A stretch of 64,000 nt of DNA, taken from assembly GCA_015063805.1 (NCBI GenBank), contig SVTK01000008.1, forward strand, positions 1 to 64,000, in the 5' to 3' direction. The DNA is from Oscillospiraceae bacterium (GTDB taxonomy: Bacteria; Bacillota; Clostridia; Oscillospirales; CAG-272). Position numbers and translations under genes: made by a program. How positions within the stretch are numbered: position 1 is the first letter of the stretch; each line of letters opens with the position of its first letter. The notes under the pieces are model-generated. The model was not told where the DNA came from. It saw nothing but the letters and a program-made list of their open reading frames with translations, and searched no databases. Positions 26,252 through 34,864 of the stretch are shown piece after piece.

Positions 26252-26282
26252 GGAAAAACCTCCTTGCAGGTGGGATGGATTT

Positions 26283-26311
26283 ATTATAACGCAATCGGGG
26301 AAAAAAGTCAA
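26283..26311 (-). promoter_or_regulatory. Sigma-A promoter of the EamA-lipoprotein operon
   Basis: On the minus strand TTGACT (26306-26311) and TATAAT (26283-26288) have a 17-bp spacer. It lies just downstream of the terminator at 26321-26354. Confidence 0.88.
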
Positions 26312-26320
26312 CGACGCAAA

Positions 26321-26354
26321 AAAAGGACACTGCACCATGGTGCAGTGTCCTTTT
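26321..26354 (-). terminator. Intrinsic terminator of the small Cys-rich gene
   Basis: AAAAGGACACTGCACCA is perfectly inverted without a spacer (17 + 17 bases), with A/T runs on both sides. On the minus strand it follows the Cys-rich gene by ten bases. Confidence 0.85.
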
Positions 26355-26363
26355 GGGGAATGC

Positions 26364-26627
26364 TTACTCAGCAGCCTCAACGGTTTCCTCAGCGATGCAG
26401 TCGCAGCAATCGCAGGCGATGGCATCATCCTCTTCGCAGAAGTCGCAGTCGCAATCGTCAAACTCATCCAGCAGATCGTCGCAGCAAGCGTCGCACAGGC
26501 AGGGGCAATACTTCTCCCAAAGCTTGTATGCGATGGCGGCGATGGCAACAACGCCCAGAACGATACCGACCGAGATGCCGATGATCTTGCCGTAGTTTAC
26601 CTTTTCCTTTTCCTTGATCCAGAACAT
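26364..26627 (-). CDS. Small membrane protein with cysteine-rich acidic tail
   Basis: The 87-residue protein has one membrane helix (about residues 12-33, GKIIGISVGIVLGVVAIAAI) after a short charged N-terminus. The C-terminal half is unusual: twelve cysteines among Asp/Glu, arranged CPCLCDACC, CDCDFC and CDCCDC. The ATG at 26627 follows AGGAGGTATCCTGCC, and promoter and terminator flank it tightly, so it is a real single-gene unit. I recognise no family. The tail could bind soft or thiophilic metals or an Fe-S cluster, in the manner of metallothioneins (inference). Confidence 0.8.
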   Translation of the reverse strand: MFWIKEKEKVNYGKIIGISVGIVLGVVAIAAIAYKLWEKYCPCLCDACCDDLLDEFDDCDCDFCEEDDAIACDCCDCIAEETVEAAE

Positions 26628-26661
26628 GGCAGGATACCTCCTATAATAAAACTTCAACTAT

Positions 26662-26689
26662 AGTATACCACATTTATCGGCAAATGCAA
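26662..26689 (-). promoter_or_regulatory. Promoter of the small Cys-rich gene
   Basis: On the minus strand TTGCAT (26684-26689) and TATACT (26662-26667) are 16 bp apart, about 30 bases before the binding site. Confidence 0.72.
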
Positions 26690-26783
26690 GGGCTTTCGGC
26701 GGATTATTTTGTGAATTTTTTTCCATTTGCGCCCTTTGGGGAAATTTGGGCAAAAAATAGTGAAGTTTTTGGGGCAAAGCTCT

Positions 26784-26812
26784 TTCCATCCCCTGTGCTT
26801 TTGTGATATAAT
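26784..26812 (+). promoter_or_regulatory. Extended -10 promoter before prmC
   Basis: TATAAT (26807-26812) is preceded by TGA, an extended -10, with only a weak TTCCAT at the -35 position (26784-26789). It lies 30 bases before prmC and could drive the whole run to ruvX. Confidence 0.7.
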
Positions 26813-26841
26813 AAAGAGAATAGGGAAAGGAAGGTGAGAAC

Positions 26842-27657
26842 ATGACCTACGGCGAAATGACAGCGTTTTTAGCGGATGCGGGCGTGGACTCGCCTGCTTT
26901 CGATGCGGCACAGCTTCTGACGCATTTCTGCGGCGTGAATACCGCAGAGCTGAAGCTCAGTCCCCAACGAAACTACACCGATCCCGATCTGCTGGCGGCA
27001 CTTCGCCGACGGGCAGACAGGGAACCTCTCCAGTACATCATCGGGGAATGGAGCTTTTGGCGGGAAACCTACCGGGTGGCCGAGGGGTGTCTGATCCCCC
27101 GGGCAGATACCGAACTGCTGGTGGAGTACGCAGTTTCCCATCTGCCCATGGGAGGGCGTTTCCTTGACCTTTGCACCGGAAGCGGATGCATTGCCGTATC
27201 CACCCTGGCATCCCGTCCCGACTGTATTGCCGACGCGGTGGATGCTTTTCCCGTCCCCTTGACGCTCGCCCCGGAAAATGCCCGCCGCAACGGCGTGGCT
27301 GACCGTCTGACGGTGCGGCAGGGCGACGTGCTGGCGGGAGAAGGGGCAGAGGGGCAGTACGCCGCCATCCTCTCCAACCCGCCCTACATTGTGCGGGATG
27401 TTCTGTCCACCCTGGCTCCTGAACTGGCCCATGAGCCCATGACGGCGTTGGACGGGGGAGAGGACGGACTGTGCTTTTACCGTGCGATTCTGACGCATTA
27501 CCGCGGAGCTCTTGCTCCGGAGGGATGCTTTATCCTTGAGATCGGCTACGACCAGGCTGAGGCTCTGTGGGAACTTGCGCAGGAACACCGGATGAACTGT
27601 GAAATTTTCCATGATCTTGGCGGTTGTGACCGCATGGCTGTCCTCACCGAACTATGA
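26842..27657 (+). CDS. prmC: Release-factor glutamine methyltransferase
   Basis: PrmC (HemK) methylates the GGQ glutamine of peptide release factors with S-adenosylmethionine. The 271-residue protein has the N-terminal helical domain ending PLQYIIGEWSFW, the SAM loop LDLCTGSGCIAVS (about residues 108-120) and the catalytic NPPYI (about 180). Length fits the family. The ATG at 26842 follows GGAAAGGAAGG. It is the first gene of a plus-strand run; prfA is not adjacent here, unlike in many Firmicutes. Confidence 0.94.
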   Translation: MTYGEMTAFLADAGVDSPAFDAAQLLTHFCGVNTAELKLSPQRNYTDPDLLAALRRRADREPLQYIIGEWSFWRETYRVAEGCLIPRADTELLVEYAVSHLPMGGRFLDLCTGSGCIAVSTLASRPDCIADAVDAFPVPLTLAPENARRNGVADRLTVRQGDVLAGEGAEGQYAAILSNPPYIVRDVLSTLAPELAHEPMTALDGGEDGLCFYRAILTHYRGALAPEGCFILEIGYDQAEALWELAQEHRMNCEIFHDLGGCDRMAVLTEL

Positions 27658-27670
27658 TGGGAGAAGAAAC

Positions 27671-29263
27671 ATGAAGATCGAGATTCTTGATACCACGCTG
27701 CGGGACGGTGCCCAGGGTGCCGGGGTCGCCTTCACCGAGGCCGACCGCTTCCGGGTCATTCACGCCCTGGACGATCTCGGCGTATCCTATATCGAGGCGG
27801 GGAATTTTGCCCTGGGGTCCAACGACTGGGATATTTTCCATCGGGCCGAGGATTTGGGCAAGACCCTCAAGAATGCCCGCCTGGTGGCCTTCGGCAGTAC
27901 CCGCCGCGCGGGTGAGCGCGCCAGCAGTGATCCCGCGCTTGCGGCCATCGCACAGAGTGCGATGCCCGTCATCGCCGTTTTCGGCAAAAGCTGGGTTTAT
28001 CAGATTGAGAAGGTGCTCAATACCACAAAGGAAGAGAACCTGGCCATGATTGCCGATACGGTGCAGTTTCTGAAGGCCGCAGGCAAAGAAGTGATCTTTG
28101 ACGCGGAGCATTTCTTTGACGGCTATAGCGACGATCCGCTCTATGCCCTGCAGGTCCTGCGGACTGCCCACGAGGCCGGGGCCGATACTCTTGTGCTTTG
28201 CGATACCAACGGAGGTATGCTGCCCGATATTATCGGCATGACGGTGTCGGCGGTGCGGGAGCATCTGCCCGAAGCCAGGCTTGCCATCCATTGCCACAAC
28301 GACATGGGGATGGCGGTGGCCTGCTCCCTTTCAGCGGTGCTGGCGGGAGCGGTACAGGTGCAAGGCACGATTTCGGGGATCGGCGAGCGCTGCGGCAATG
28401 CCAACCTCTGTACCCTCATTCCTCTGCTCCAGCTGAAGATGGGCTTCTCCTGCATCAGCGAGGAACAGCTGACGGCCCTTACCCCGGTGGCCCGGTCCAT
28501 CACCGAGATCGCCAATCTGGACTTCAACGAGCGCTCTCCCTTTGTGGGGGCATATGCCTTCACCCACAAGGCGGGGATGCACATTGATGCGGTGCGCAAG
28601 CGCCCGCGCACCTTTGAACACATTGATCCCGAGCGGGTAGGCAACAGCCGGAATCTGCTCATCAGCGCCCTGTCCGGCCGTGCCGCCCTGCAGGAAAAAA
28701 TGCGGGATATTCTCCCCACCCTCACCAAGGAAAGTCCCCAGGTGGCCGATGTACTGGCTCGGGTGAAGGAGGCAGAGGGCAGGGGGTATCAGTATGAGGA
28801 TGCTGAGGCGTCCCTGATGTTGCTCATCTATGCGGGGCTGGGACTCCGCAGGCCCTTCTTTGCGGTGAAGACCTTCAAGGTGATGATCGGCGAGCCCTAC
28901 TCCCGTGAGCACGGGACGGACGGGGGCGGAAGCACTTGTTCCGCGCTGATCAAGATCGCGGTGGACGGGGCGGAGGAGATCACCGCCGCCGAGGGCTGCG
29001 GTCCTGTCAACGCCCTCGACCTTGCCCTGCGCAAGGCCCTGGGGAGATTCTTCCCCTGCATTGACCGGGTGCGGCTCACCGACTATAAGGTGCGCGTGTC
29101 CGGCTCGGACAGCGCAACCGCTTCGGTGGTTCGGGTATTCATCGAGTCCACCGACGGAAACCGTGTCTGGCGCACGGTGGGGGTTTCGGCTGACATTATC
29201 GATGCCAGCTGGCAGGCCCTGCTTGATTCCATGGAGTTTTATCTGCACGAACAGCAAATATAA
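27671..29263 (+). CDS. cimA: (R)-citramalate synthase
   Basis: CimA condenses pyruvate with acetyl-CoA to citramalate, the start of the threonine-independent isoleucine route. The 530-residue protein has the DRE-TIM barrel signature LDTTLRDGAQGAGVAF, the metal HCHNDMG block, GISGIGERCGNANLCTL and a C-terminal LeuA-type regulatory domain (about 400-530). The internal sequence AFTHKAGMHIDAV and the GAQGAG start mark CimA rather than 2-isopropylmalate synthase. The ATG at 27671 follows GGGAGAAG. The rest of the isoleucine pathway is not in the window. Confidence 0.93.
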   Translation: MKIEILDTTLRDGAQGAGVAFTEADRFRVIHALDDLGVSYIEAGNFALGSNDWDIFHRAEDLGKTLKNARLVAFGSTRRAGERASSDPALAAIAQSAMPVIAVFGKSWVYQIEKVLNTTKEENLAMIADTVQFLKAAGKEVIFDAEHFFDGYSDDPLYALQVLRTAHEAGADTLVLCDTNGGMLPDIIGMTVSAVREHLPEARLAIHCHNDMGMAVACSLSAVLAGAVQVQGTISGIGERCGNANLCTLIPLLQLKMGFSCISEEQLTALTPVARSITEIANLDFNERSPFVGAYAFTHKAGMHIDAVRKRPRTFEHIDPERVGNSRNLLISALSGRAALQEKMRDILPTLTKESPQVADVLARVKEAEGRGYQYEDAEASLMLLIYAGLGLRRPFFAVKTFKVMIGEPYSREHGTDGGGSTCSALIKIAVDGAEEITAAEGCGPVNALDLALRKALGRFFPCIDRVRLTDYKVRVSGSDSATASVVRVFIESTDGNRVWRTVGVSADIIDASWQALLDSMEFYLHEQQI

Positions 29264-29277
29264 ATTGGGAGATACAT

Positions 29278-30318
29278 ATGCGAATTGTTGTATTGGCCGG
29301 GGGACTGAGCCCCGAGCGTGAGGTTTCTTTGACATCGGGCAGCCTGATTGCCAACGCCCTCATGGGCCGCGGCCATGCCGTTGCACTGGTGGATGTTTAT
29401 GTGGGGGTAAACGGCCCCCTGACCTGGCGGAAAGCGGGAGATGCCGAATATGCGGCGGCGGTTTCCGAGCAGATCCCCGACCTTCAGGCAGTGAAGGCCT
29501 CCTGCGGCGGCCGTGAGGCGCTGATCGGGCCCGGCGTCATGGAGGCCTGCCGCGAGGCGGATGTGGTGTTCATTGCCCTTCACGGGGCAATGGGGGAGAA
29601 CGGTCAGCTGCAGGCCGCCCTGGACAATTATGCCATCCGTCGCTACACCGGCACCGGCTATATCGGCAGCCTGCTGGCCATGGATAAGGATCTGACCAAG
29701 CGGATGCTGTTGGTGGCCGATATTCCCAGTGCACCCTGGATCATGTTTGATGCCGAGCATGACAGCATTGCTCGCGTGAAGGAAGAGATCGGCCTTCCCT
29801 GCGTGGTGAAGCCCTGCAGCTGCGGCTCCAGCGTCGGCGTTTCCATTGTGGAAACCGAGGAGGAGCTGGCAGATGCCCTGGCTTTTGCCCGTGCCTATGA
29901 GCCCTCCGTGCTGATTGAGAAAAAGATCGTGGGCCGGGAGTTTTCGGTGGCGGTGCTGGACGGCGAGGCGCTCCCCGCCATTGAGATCATTCCCAAGAGC
30001 GGCTTCTACGATTACAAGAACAAGTACCAGGGGGGCTGTACCACCGAGATCTGCCCCGCGCCTTTGACCGAGGACGAGGCGAAGCGTCTCGCCGATGCGG
30101 CCAAGGCTGTGTTTAAGGCTCTGCGTCTGGAGAATTATTCCCGCATTGACTTTATCCTGGATGCCGAGGGAACCTTCTGGTGCTTGGAGGCAAACACCCT
30201 GCCCGGGATGACCCCCACCAGCCTGATGCCCCAGGAGGCAGCTGCGGCGGGGATCGATTACCCCACCCTCTGTGACCGCATTGTACAGCTGGCTTACGCC
30301 AAAGGAGAGCGGGCATGA
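29278..30318 (+). CDS. ddl: D-alanine--D-alanine ligase
   Basis: Ddl joins two D-alanines for peptidoglycan. The 346-residue ATP-grasp enzyme has VLAGGLSPEREVSL, ALHGAMGENGQLQ, VKPCSCGSSVGVS, the omega loop GFYDYKNKYQGG with the Tyr/Lys pattern of D-Ala ligases, and EANTLPGMTPTSLMP. Nothing points to a VanA-type D-lactate ligase. It starts 14 bases after cimA and overlaps murI by ATGA, forming a cell-wall pair. Confidence 0.95.
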   Translation: MRIVVLAGGLSPEREVSLTSGSLIANALMGRGHAVALVDVYVGVNGPLTWRKAGDAEYAAAVSEQIPDLQAVKASCGGREALIGPGVMEACREADVVFIALHGAMGENGQLQAALDNYAIRRYTGTGYIGSLLAMDKDLTKRMLLVADIPSAPWIMFDAEHDSIARVKEEIGLPCVVKPCSCGSSVGVSIVETEEELADALAFARAYEPSVLIEKKIVGREFSVAVLDGEALPAIEIIPKSGFYDYKNKYQGGCTTEICPAPLTEDEAKRLADAAKAVFKALRLENYSRIDFILDAEGTFWCLEANTLPGMTPTSLMPQEAAAAGIDYPTLCDRIVQLAYAKGERA

Positions 30319-31103
30319 TTGGTATTTTTGACAGTGGCCTGGGCGGCTTGACCGCCCTGCGTGAAGCTGTTCGCCTGCTTCCCGGAAGGGACATCGTCTA
30401 TTTCGGGGACACCGGCCGCATTCCCTACGGTACCCGTTCCCCCGAGACTATCGTCCGCTATGCGCGGCAGGATATGCGCTTCCTTTGCGGTGAGGGTGTG
30501 GATGTGGTGCTGGCCGCCTGCGGCACCGTCAGCTCCACAGCCCTGGATACCCTGCGGCAGGAGTTTGATCTGCCCATCATCGGTGTGGTGGAGGGCGCGG
30601 CGCAGACGGCGGTGCAGAGGACAAAGAACCGAAAAATCGGACTTCTCGCCACGGGAGCGACGGTTTCCAGCGGCGCATTTGCCCGGGAGATCGGGGCGCT
30701 TGACCCGCAGGTGGAGCTGGTTTCGGTTGCCTGCCCGCTGCTGGTATCCCTGGTGGAGAACGGCCATATTGCCGACGATGACCCCATGGTGGAGCTGGCA
30801 CTTGCGGATTATCTTGCCCCCGTTCGCGAGGCGAGGGTGGATACGATCATTCTCGGATGCACCCATTTCCCCATCCTGGCAGGGGCGATCGCCCGTGTCA
30901 TGCCCGGGGTGACACTGATCAACTCGGGGGCTGAAGCGGCGAAGTTGCTTGCCGCTCAGGTGCCGCCCATCGGCGAAGGGGAAACGGGCCGTGTGCGCTA
31001 TTTTGTCAGCGACAGCGCACCCGGATTTGCGCGGCTGGCCTCGATCTTCCTCGGTGCAGAAATCGAAGCCGAGGTCAACCGGATCGAGATTGAACGGTTT
31101 TAA
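30315..31103 (+). CDS. murI: Glutamate racemase
   Basis: MurI makes D-glutamate, the substrate of MurD. The 262-residue protein begins IGIFDSGLGGLTAL and has the two catalytic cysteines in AACGTVSS and LGCTHFPIL, plus DTGRIPYGTRS. The first motif is usually ACNTAS; Asn to Gly next to the cysteine is a small departure. The start overlaps ddl by four bases with GGAGAG upstream, so both are co-translated. Confidence 0.94.
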   Translation: MIGIFDSGLGGLTALREAVRLLPGRDIVYFGDTGRIPYGTRSPETIVRYARQDMRFLCGEGVDVVLAACGTVSSTALDTLRQEFDLPIIGVVEGAAQTAVQRTKNRKIGLLATGATVSSGAFAREIGALDPQVELVSVACPLLVSLVENGHIADDDPMVELALADYLAPVREARVDTIILGCTHFPILAGAIARVMPGVTLINSGAEAAKLLAAQVPPIGEGETGRVRYFVSDSAPGFARLASIFLGAEIEAEVNRIEIERF

Positions 31104-31179
31104 GAAGGCTTCAGCCGGGACAGGCTGATGAAAAATGCTCCGCCTGTGTGCTGCGGGGAGAAGAACAAGGAGAACTGCC

Positions 31180-32244
31180 ATGACCAAGACCAAGGTTGCC
31201 GTGATCGGCTGCGGGACCATTGCCAATTCGGCACATATTCCCGGTTACTGCAAAAATGAAAAGGCGGAGATTAAGTATTTCTGCGATATCATCCCCGAGA
31301 AAGCGGAGAAGTGCGTGGAAAAGTACGGCTGCGGCATCGCGGTGACCGATTACCGCCAAGTGCTGGCCGACCCCGAGGTGGAGGCTGTTTCGGTGTGCAC
31401 ACCCAACAATGTCCACCCCACTATCACCATGGATGCTCTGCGGGCAGGGAAGCACGTGCTCTGCGAAAAGCCGGCGGCCCGCACCTATGCCGAGGCGCTG
31501 GAGATGCAGAAGGTACAGCACGAGACCGGCCGTGTGCTCAATATTGGTGTGGTCAACCGCTTCAATACCGCGGTGAATGAGATGAAGAAGATCATCGATG
31601 CCGGGGAGCTGGGGGAGATTTACCACGTCTATGTTTCCTTCCGCGCCCATCGCTCGATTCCGGGCCTCGGCGGTGCATTTACCACCAAAGCCATTGCCGG
31701 CGGCGGAACGCTCATTGACTGGGGTGTGCATTATCTGGATATCGTCATGTACTGCACGGGGGATCCCATGCCGAAGACGGTGTCGGGCACGGCCTACTCC
31801 CGCCTTGGCGTGGATATGCCGGGCTATGTTTACCGTTCCATGTGGGCGGAGGACACCAAGGATCTGAACGGTACCTATGACGTGGATGATTTTGTTACCG
31901 GTTTTATCCGCACCGAAGGACCTACCATCTCCCTCAACGGCGCGTGGGCGCAGAACATTGGGGTGAAGGAAACTTACATCGATTTCCTCGGCACCAAGGC
32001 CGGCATCCGCCTCAATTACGGCGGCGATTTTACCGTTTACGGCACCCGCGACGGGGCGCTGATCGACTACAAGCCCGAATACACCTCCAAGCCCATGTTT
32101 GACGAAGAGATTGATGCCTTCCTTCGCGCAGTGCGGGACGGTGAGCGTCAGCCTTCTCACATTGATACCGTGATTATTACTGCACGCATGATGCAGGCAC
32201 TGTACGACTCCTCTGAGCAGGGGCGCGAGATCGTACTCGATTGA
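31180..32244 (+). CDS. Gfo/Idh/MocA-family NAD(P)-dependent oxidoreductase
   Basis: The 354-residue protein has the Rossmann start VAVIGCGTIANSAHIPGY, the EKP motif in HVLCEKPAAR and the catalytic-type DWGVHYLD. These enzymes oxidise or reduce sugars, inositols or sugar acids. The ATG at 31180 follows AACAAGGAGAA. It is followed closely by a ribokinase-like gene, which suggests use of one unidentified sugar. Confidence 0.9.
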   Translation: MTKTKVAVIGCGTIANSAHIPGYCKNEKAEIKYFCDIIPEKAEKCVEKYGCGIAVTDYRQVLADPEVEAVSVCTPNNVHPTITMDALRAGKHVLCEKPAARTYAEALEMQKVQHETGRVLNIGVVNRFNTAVNEMKKIIDAGELGEIYHVYVSFRAHRSIPGLGGAFTTKAIAGGGTLIDWGVHYLDIVMYCTGDPMPKTVSGTAYSRLGVDMPGYVYRSMWAEDTKDLNGTYDVDDFVTGFIRTEGPTISLNGAWAQNIGVKETYIDFLGTKAGIRLNYGGDFTVYGTRDGALIDYKPEYTSKPMFDEEIDAFLRAVRDGERQPSHIDTVIITARMMQALYDSSEQGREIVLD

Positions 32245-32268
32245 TCAAAAAGACAGGGAGAAAAAATT

Positions 32269-33207
32269 ATGGCAAAAATTTTGGTGGTCAGCTCGGCCAA
32301 TATGGATTTTGTGATGCGGGTAGGAGATATTCCCACGGCCGGGAAAACGGTGATCGAATCTCGCTCCTACCGCTATGTCCCCGGGGGAAAGGGAGCAAAC
32401 TCCGCCCTGGCCTTTGCACGGCTGGGGGCTGACTGTGTCTTCTGTACCCGCCTGGGCGAGGATGCCAACGGCGAGGCGCTTCGCAGTCTTTACGACGGCG
32501 CGGGGATCGATACCCGCTATATCGTTACCGACCGCGCAGAGCCCACGGGGCTTGCGGTGATCATGGTGGAGGACGAGGGAGCAAACCGTATTATCGTCTA
32601 CCCCGGTGCCAACAACGCGGTCTGCCGCGCGGATGTGGAGGCGGCGCTGGAATGCGCACCCGATGCCATTTTTATGCAGCTGGAGATCGGCGAGGCGGCA
32701 ATTCTCGAGACGGCTGCCATGGCGGCGAAGCGGGGGATTCCCGTTTTCGTGGATGCAGGACCTGCCCGTGCCGACTTCCCGCTGGCACGCATGGTCGGTT
32801 TAACGGTGCTCTCTCCCAATGAGAGCGAAACCGAAATTTTTACAGGGATCAGCCCCGACAGTGAAGAAGATTGCGCGGCTGCTGCCCGCCGTCTGGCCGC
32901 CATCAGCGATGCCAAGCATATTGTCATTAAGCTGGGGAGCCGCGGCGCCTACGTTTGGGACCGCGGGGCAGAGCGGGGTGAGATCGTTCCCGCCTATCCC
33001 ACCGATGCAGTGGACACCACCGCGGCGGGAGATGCCTTTACCGCCGCCATGACCCTGGAATATCTGCGCACGGGGGACATTTTCCGCGCCGTGCGTTACG
33101 GCAACGCGGTGGGGGCCATTACGGTCAGCCGTCCGGGTGCCAGTACATCCATTCCCACGGCGGATGAGGTGGAGGAATTCCTCTCCCGCCGGGGCATTGA
33201 ACTTTGA
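32269..33207 (+). CDS. PfkB-family sugar kinase, ribokinase-like
   Basis: The 312-residue kinase has the ribokinase-type N-terminal SANMDFVMRV, the sugar-binding GGKGANSALAFARLG and the catalytic DTTAAGDAFTAAM with the anion hole. Length and both signatures fit ribokinase, but related sugars or nucleosides are possible. No ribose transporter is nearby. The ATG at 32269 follows CAGGGAG, and the next gene starts six bases after it. Confidence 0.9.
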   Translation: MAKILVVSSANMDFVMRVGDIPTAGKTVIESRSYRYVPGGKGANSALAFARLGADCVFCTRLGEDANGEALRSLYDGAGIDTRYIVTDRAEPTGLAVIMVEDEGANRIIVYPGANNAVCRADVEAALECAPDAIFMQLEIGEAAILETAAMAAKRGIPVFVDAGPARADFPLARMVGLTVLSPNESETEIFTGISPDSEEDCAAAARRLAAISDAKHIVIKLGSRGAYVWDRGAERGEIVPAYPTDAVDTTAAGDAFTAAMTLEYLRTGDIFRAVRYGNAVGAITVSRPGASTSIPTADEVEEFLSRRGIEL

Positions 33208-33213
33208 GGTATT

Positions 33214-34197
33214 ATGGAACAGAGAAAAAAACGTGTAACCGAACCCCGGGTTATCTCCTTTGACCGGGATTCCTATCCTTCAGCCAACGGAAAAGATACC
33301 GTTGCCTGCTACATCTGGCAGCCGGAGCAGCAGCCCCGCGCCGTGGTGCAGCTCTCCCATGGAATGCAGGAATATGTACAGCGGTATACCCCCTTTGCCC
33401 GCTATCTCTGCGGACAAGGCTATGCCGTTGGCGGCAACGATCATCTGGGACATGGCAACACTGCCGCCAGCCCCGATGACCTGGGCTTTACGGGAGAGGG
33501 CGGCGGTGCCGATGCCATGATCGAAGATGTGCACGAGATGACCCTTCGTCTGCGCCGGGCCTTCCCCGGCTTGCCTCTGATTTTGTTGGGGCACAGCATG
33601 GGCTCCTTCATCGCCCGCAATGTGACAGCGATGTACCCCGAAGACTACGACGGCGTCATCTTTATGGGCACCGCAGGTGCGGATATGCCCACCGGTGCGG
33701 GGAAGATGCTGGCGGGCTGGCGGATGAAGCACCGCGGCGAGCGGCATCGCTCAAACCTGCTTGCCAAGATTGCCTTCGGCGGCTATAACCGCCGGTATGA
33801 TAAGCCGGTGAACAGCAAGTCCTGGATCTCCCGGGACGATGCGGTGGTGGAGGCGTACATTGCCGATCCCCTCTGCAATTTTGCCTTCACCGCACGGGGA
33901 TGGCACGATCTGTTCACCCTGCTTGGCCGTGTTTCCCGCCCCGACTGGGCAGAAAAGATCCCCGCAGATCTGCCGGTTCTGCTCACCTCCGGAGAGATGG
34001 ATCCCGTGGGGGGCTTCGGCGTAGGGGTAAGGCAGGTGCACGAGCGCCTGGAGAAGGCGGGGGTGCGGGACTTGACGCTGACCCTTTACCCCGATGCGCG
34101 GCATGAGATTCTCAACGAGCTCAACCGCGCACAGGTATATGCAGACATTGCCGCATGGCTGGATGCGCGGTTCGGAGAGGAGAAGGCCGATGCTTGA
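33214..34197 (+). CDS. Alpha/beta hydrolase, monoacylglycerol-lipase-like
   Basis: The 327-residue protein has the nucleophile elbow GHSMGS (about residues 126-131), the acid region GEMDPVGGFG and the histidine in DARHEILNE, giving a Ser-Asp-His triad. The LSHGMQEYVQRYTPFARYL block is typical of monoacylglycerol lipases and lysophospholipases. There is no signal peptide, so it acts in the cytoplasm. The ATG at 33214 follows TTTGAGG, a modest binding site. It overlaps ruvX by eight bases. Confidence 0.88.
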   Translation: MEQRKKRVTEPRVISFDRDSYPSANGKDTVACYIWQPEQQPRAVVQLSHGMQEYVQRYTPFARYLCGQGYAVGGNDHLGHGNTAASPDDLGFTGEGGGADAMIEDVHEMTLRLRRAFPGLPLILLGHSMGSFIARNVTAMYPEDYDGVIFMGTAGADMPTGAGKMLAGWRMKHRGERHRSNLLAKIAFGGYNRRYDKPVNSKSWISRDDAVVEAYIADPLCNFAFTARGWHDLFTLLGRVSRPDWAEKIPADLPVLLTSGEMDPVGGFGVGVRQVHERLEKAGVRDLTLTLYPDARHEILNELNRAQVYADIAAWLDARFGEEKADA

Positions 34198-34642
34198 TAC
34201 GTTGGAAACCGTAAAGGCTACCTCGGGGCGCATCCTGGGGGTTGACTTTGGCGATGTGCGCACGGGACTGGCGGTGTCGGACGAAGGCCGCTTCCTGGCG
34301 CAGGGCATCGGCTATCTCCGCGTTCCCGGCCTGGCCAAGGCGGCTTCCGCTGTGGCAGAGGAGGCAAAATCCCGGGGTGTGGGGGCCATCATTGTGGGGC
34401 TCCCCACCAACATGAACGGAACTCACGGCCCCCGCGCCGAGCACGCGGTGCAGTTTGCCGAAGCACTGCGGGAGGTGACAGGACTTCCCGTGGCCACCTT
34501 TGACGAGCGGATGACCACCATGGCCGCCGCCCGCTATCTCAACGACACCAACACTCGGGGTAAAAATCGCAAGGCGGTGATTGATACCTTGTCCGCACAG
34601 ATCATCCTGCAGAACGCCCTTGATCGCCTGTCGCGCATATGA
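34190..34642 (+). CDS. ruvX: Putative pre-16S rRNA nuclease / Holliday junction resolvase RuvX (YqgF)
   Basis: The 150-residue RNase-H-fold protein shows the catalytic Asp in ILGVDFGDVRTGLAVSD, GLPTNMNGTHGPRAEHA, the Glu in TFDERMTT and the last Asp in KAVIDTLSAQIILQ. Length fits YqgF. The ATG at 34190 follows GGAGAGGAGAAGG and overlaps the end of the hydrolase gene. It closes the run that began at prmC. Confidence 0.93.
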   Translation: MLDTLETVKATSGRILGVDFGDVRTGLAVSDEGRFLAQGIGYLRVPGLAKAASAVAEEAKSRGVGAIIVGLPTNMNGTHGPRAEHAVQFAEALREVTGLPVATFDERMTTMAAARYLNDTNTRGKNRKAVIDTLSAQIILQNALDRLSRI

Positions 34643-34654
34643 GTGCGGCAGGCG
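34625..34654 (+). terminator. Terminator at the end of ruvX
   Basis: CGCCTGTCGC pairs with GCGGCAGGCG (one G-U pair) around a ten-base loop and is followed by TCATTTTA. The stem includes the last codons of ruvX. Confidence 0.65.
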
Positions 34655-34742
34655 TCATTTTACTTAGTATGAAAATTACACATGGATTTAGATTTTTAAA
34701 ATAGAAAATCTTGCATTGGTTGGTTAAAATGCACAAAAATTC

Positions 34743-34752
34743 GGGGGGGGGG
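34743..34752. repeat. Poly-G tract (10 G) upstream of a surface-protein promoter
   Basis: Ten consecutive G lie 38 bp before the -35 box of the SipW-dependent protein gene, within otherwise AT-rich sequence. Runs of this length are prone to slippage. A short inverted repeat ATATT-CGT-AATAT follows at 34761-34773. Confidence 0.85.
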
Positions 34753-34790
34753 TACACGATATATTCGTAATATACAACGAAAGAAAAATA

Positions 34791-34819
34791 TTGCGTTGAT
34801 TTGAATGAAATGATATAAT
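34791..34819 (+). promoter_or_regulatory. Promoter of the SipW-dependent surface-protein gene
   Basis: TTGCGT (34791-34796) and TATAAT (34814-34819) have a 17-bp spacer, and TGA before TATAAT gives an extended -10. Confidence 0.88.
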
Positions 34820-34864
34820 AAATGTGGGGTTTTGTCCCAATACATTATAGGAGGTTTCATACAG

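Noticed and set aside
29278..30318. Vancomycin-resistance-type D-Ala-D-Lac ligase
   Set aside because: The omega loop has the GFYDYKNKY pattern of ordinary D-Ala ligases and no vanH/vanX genes are present; murI and cell-wall context fit ddl.
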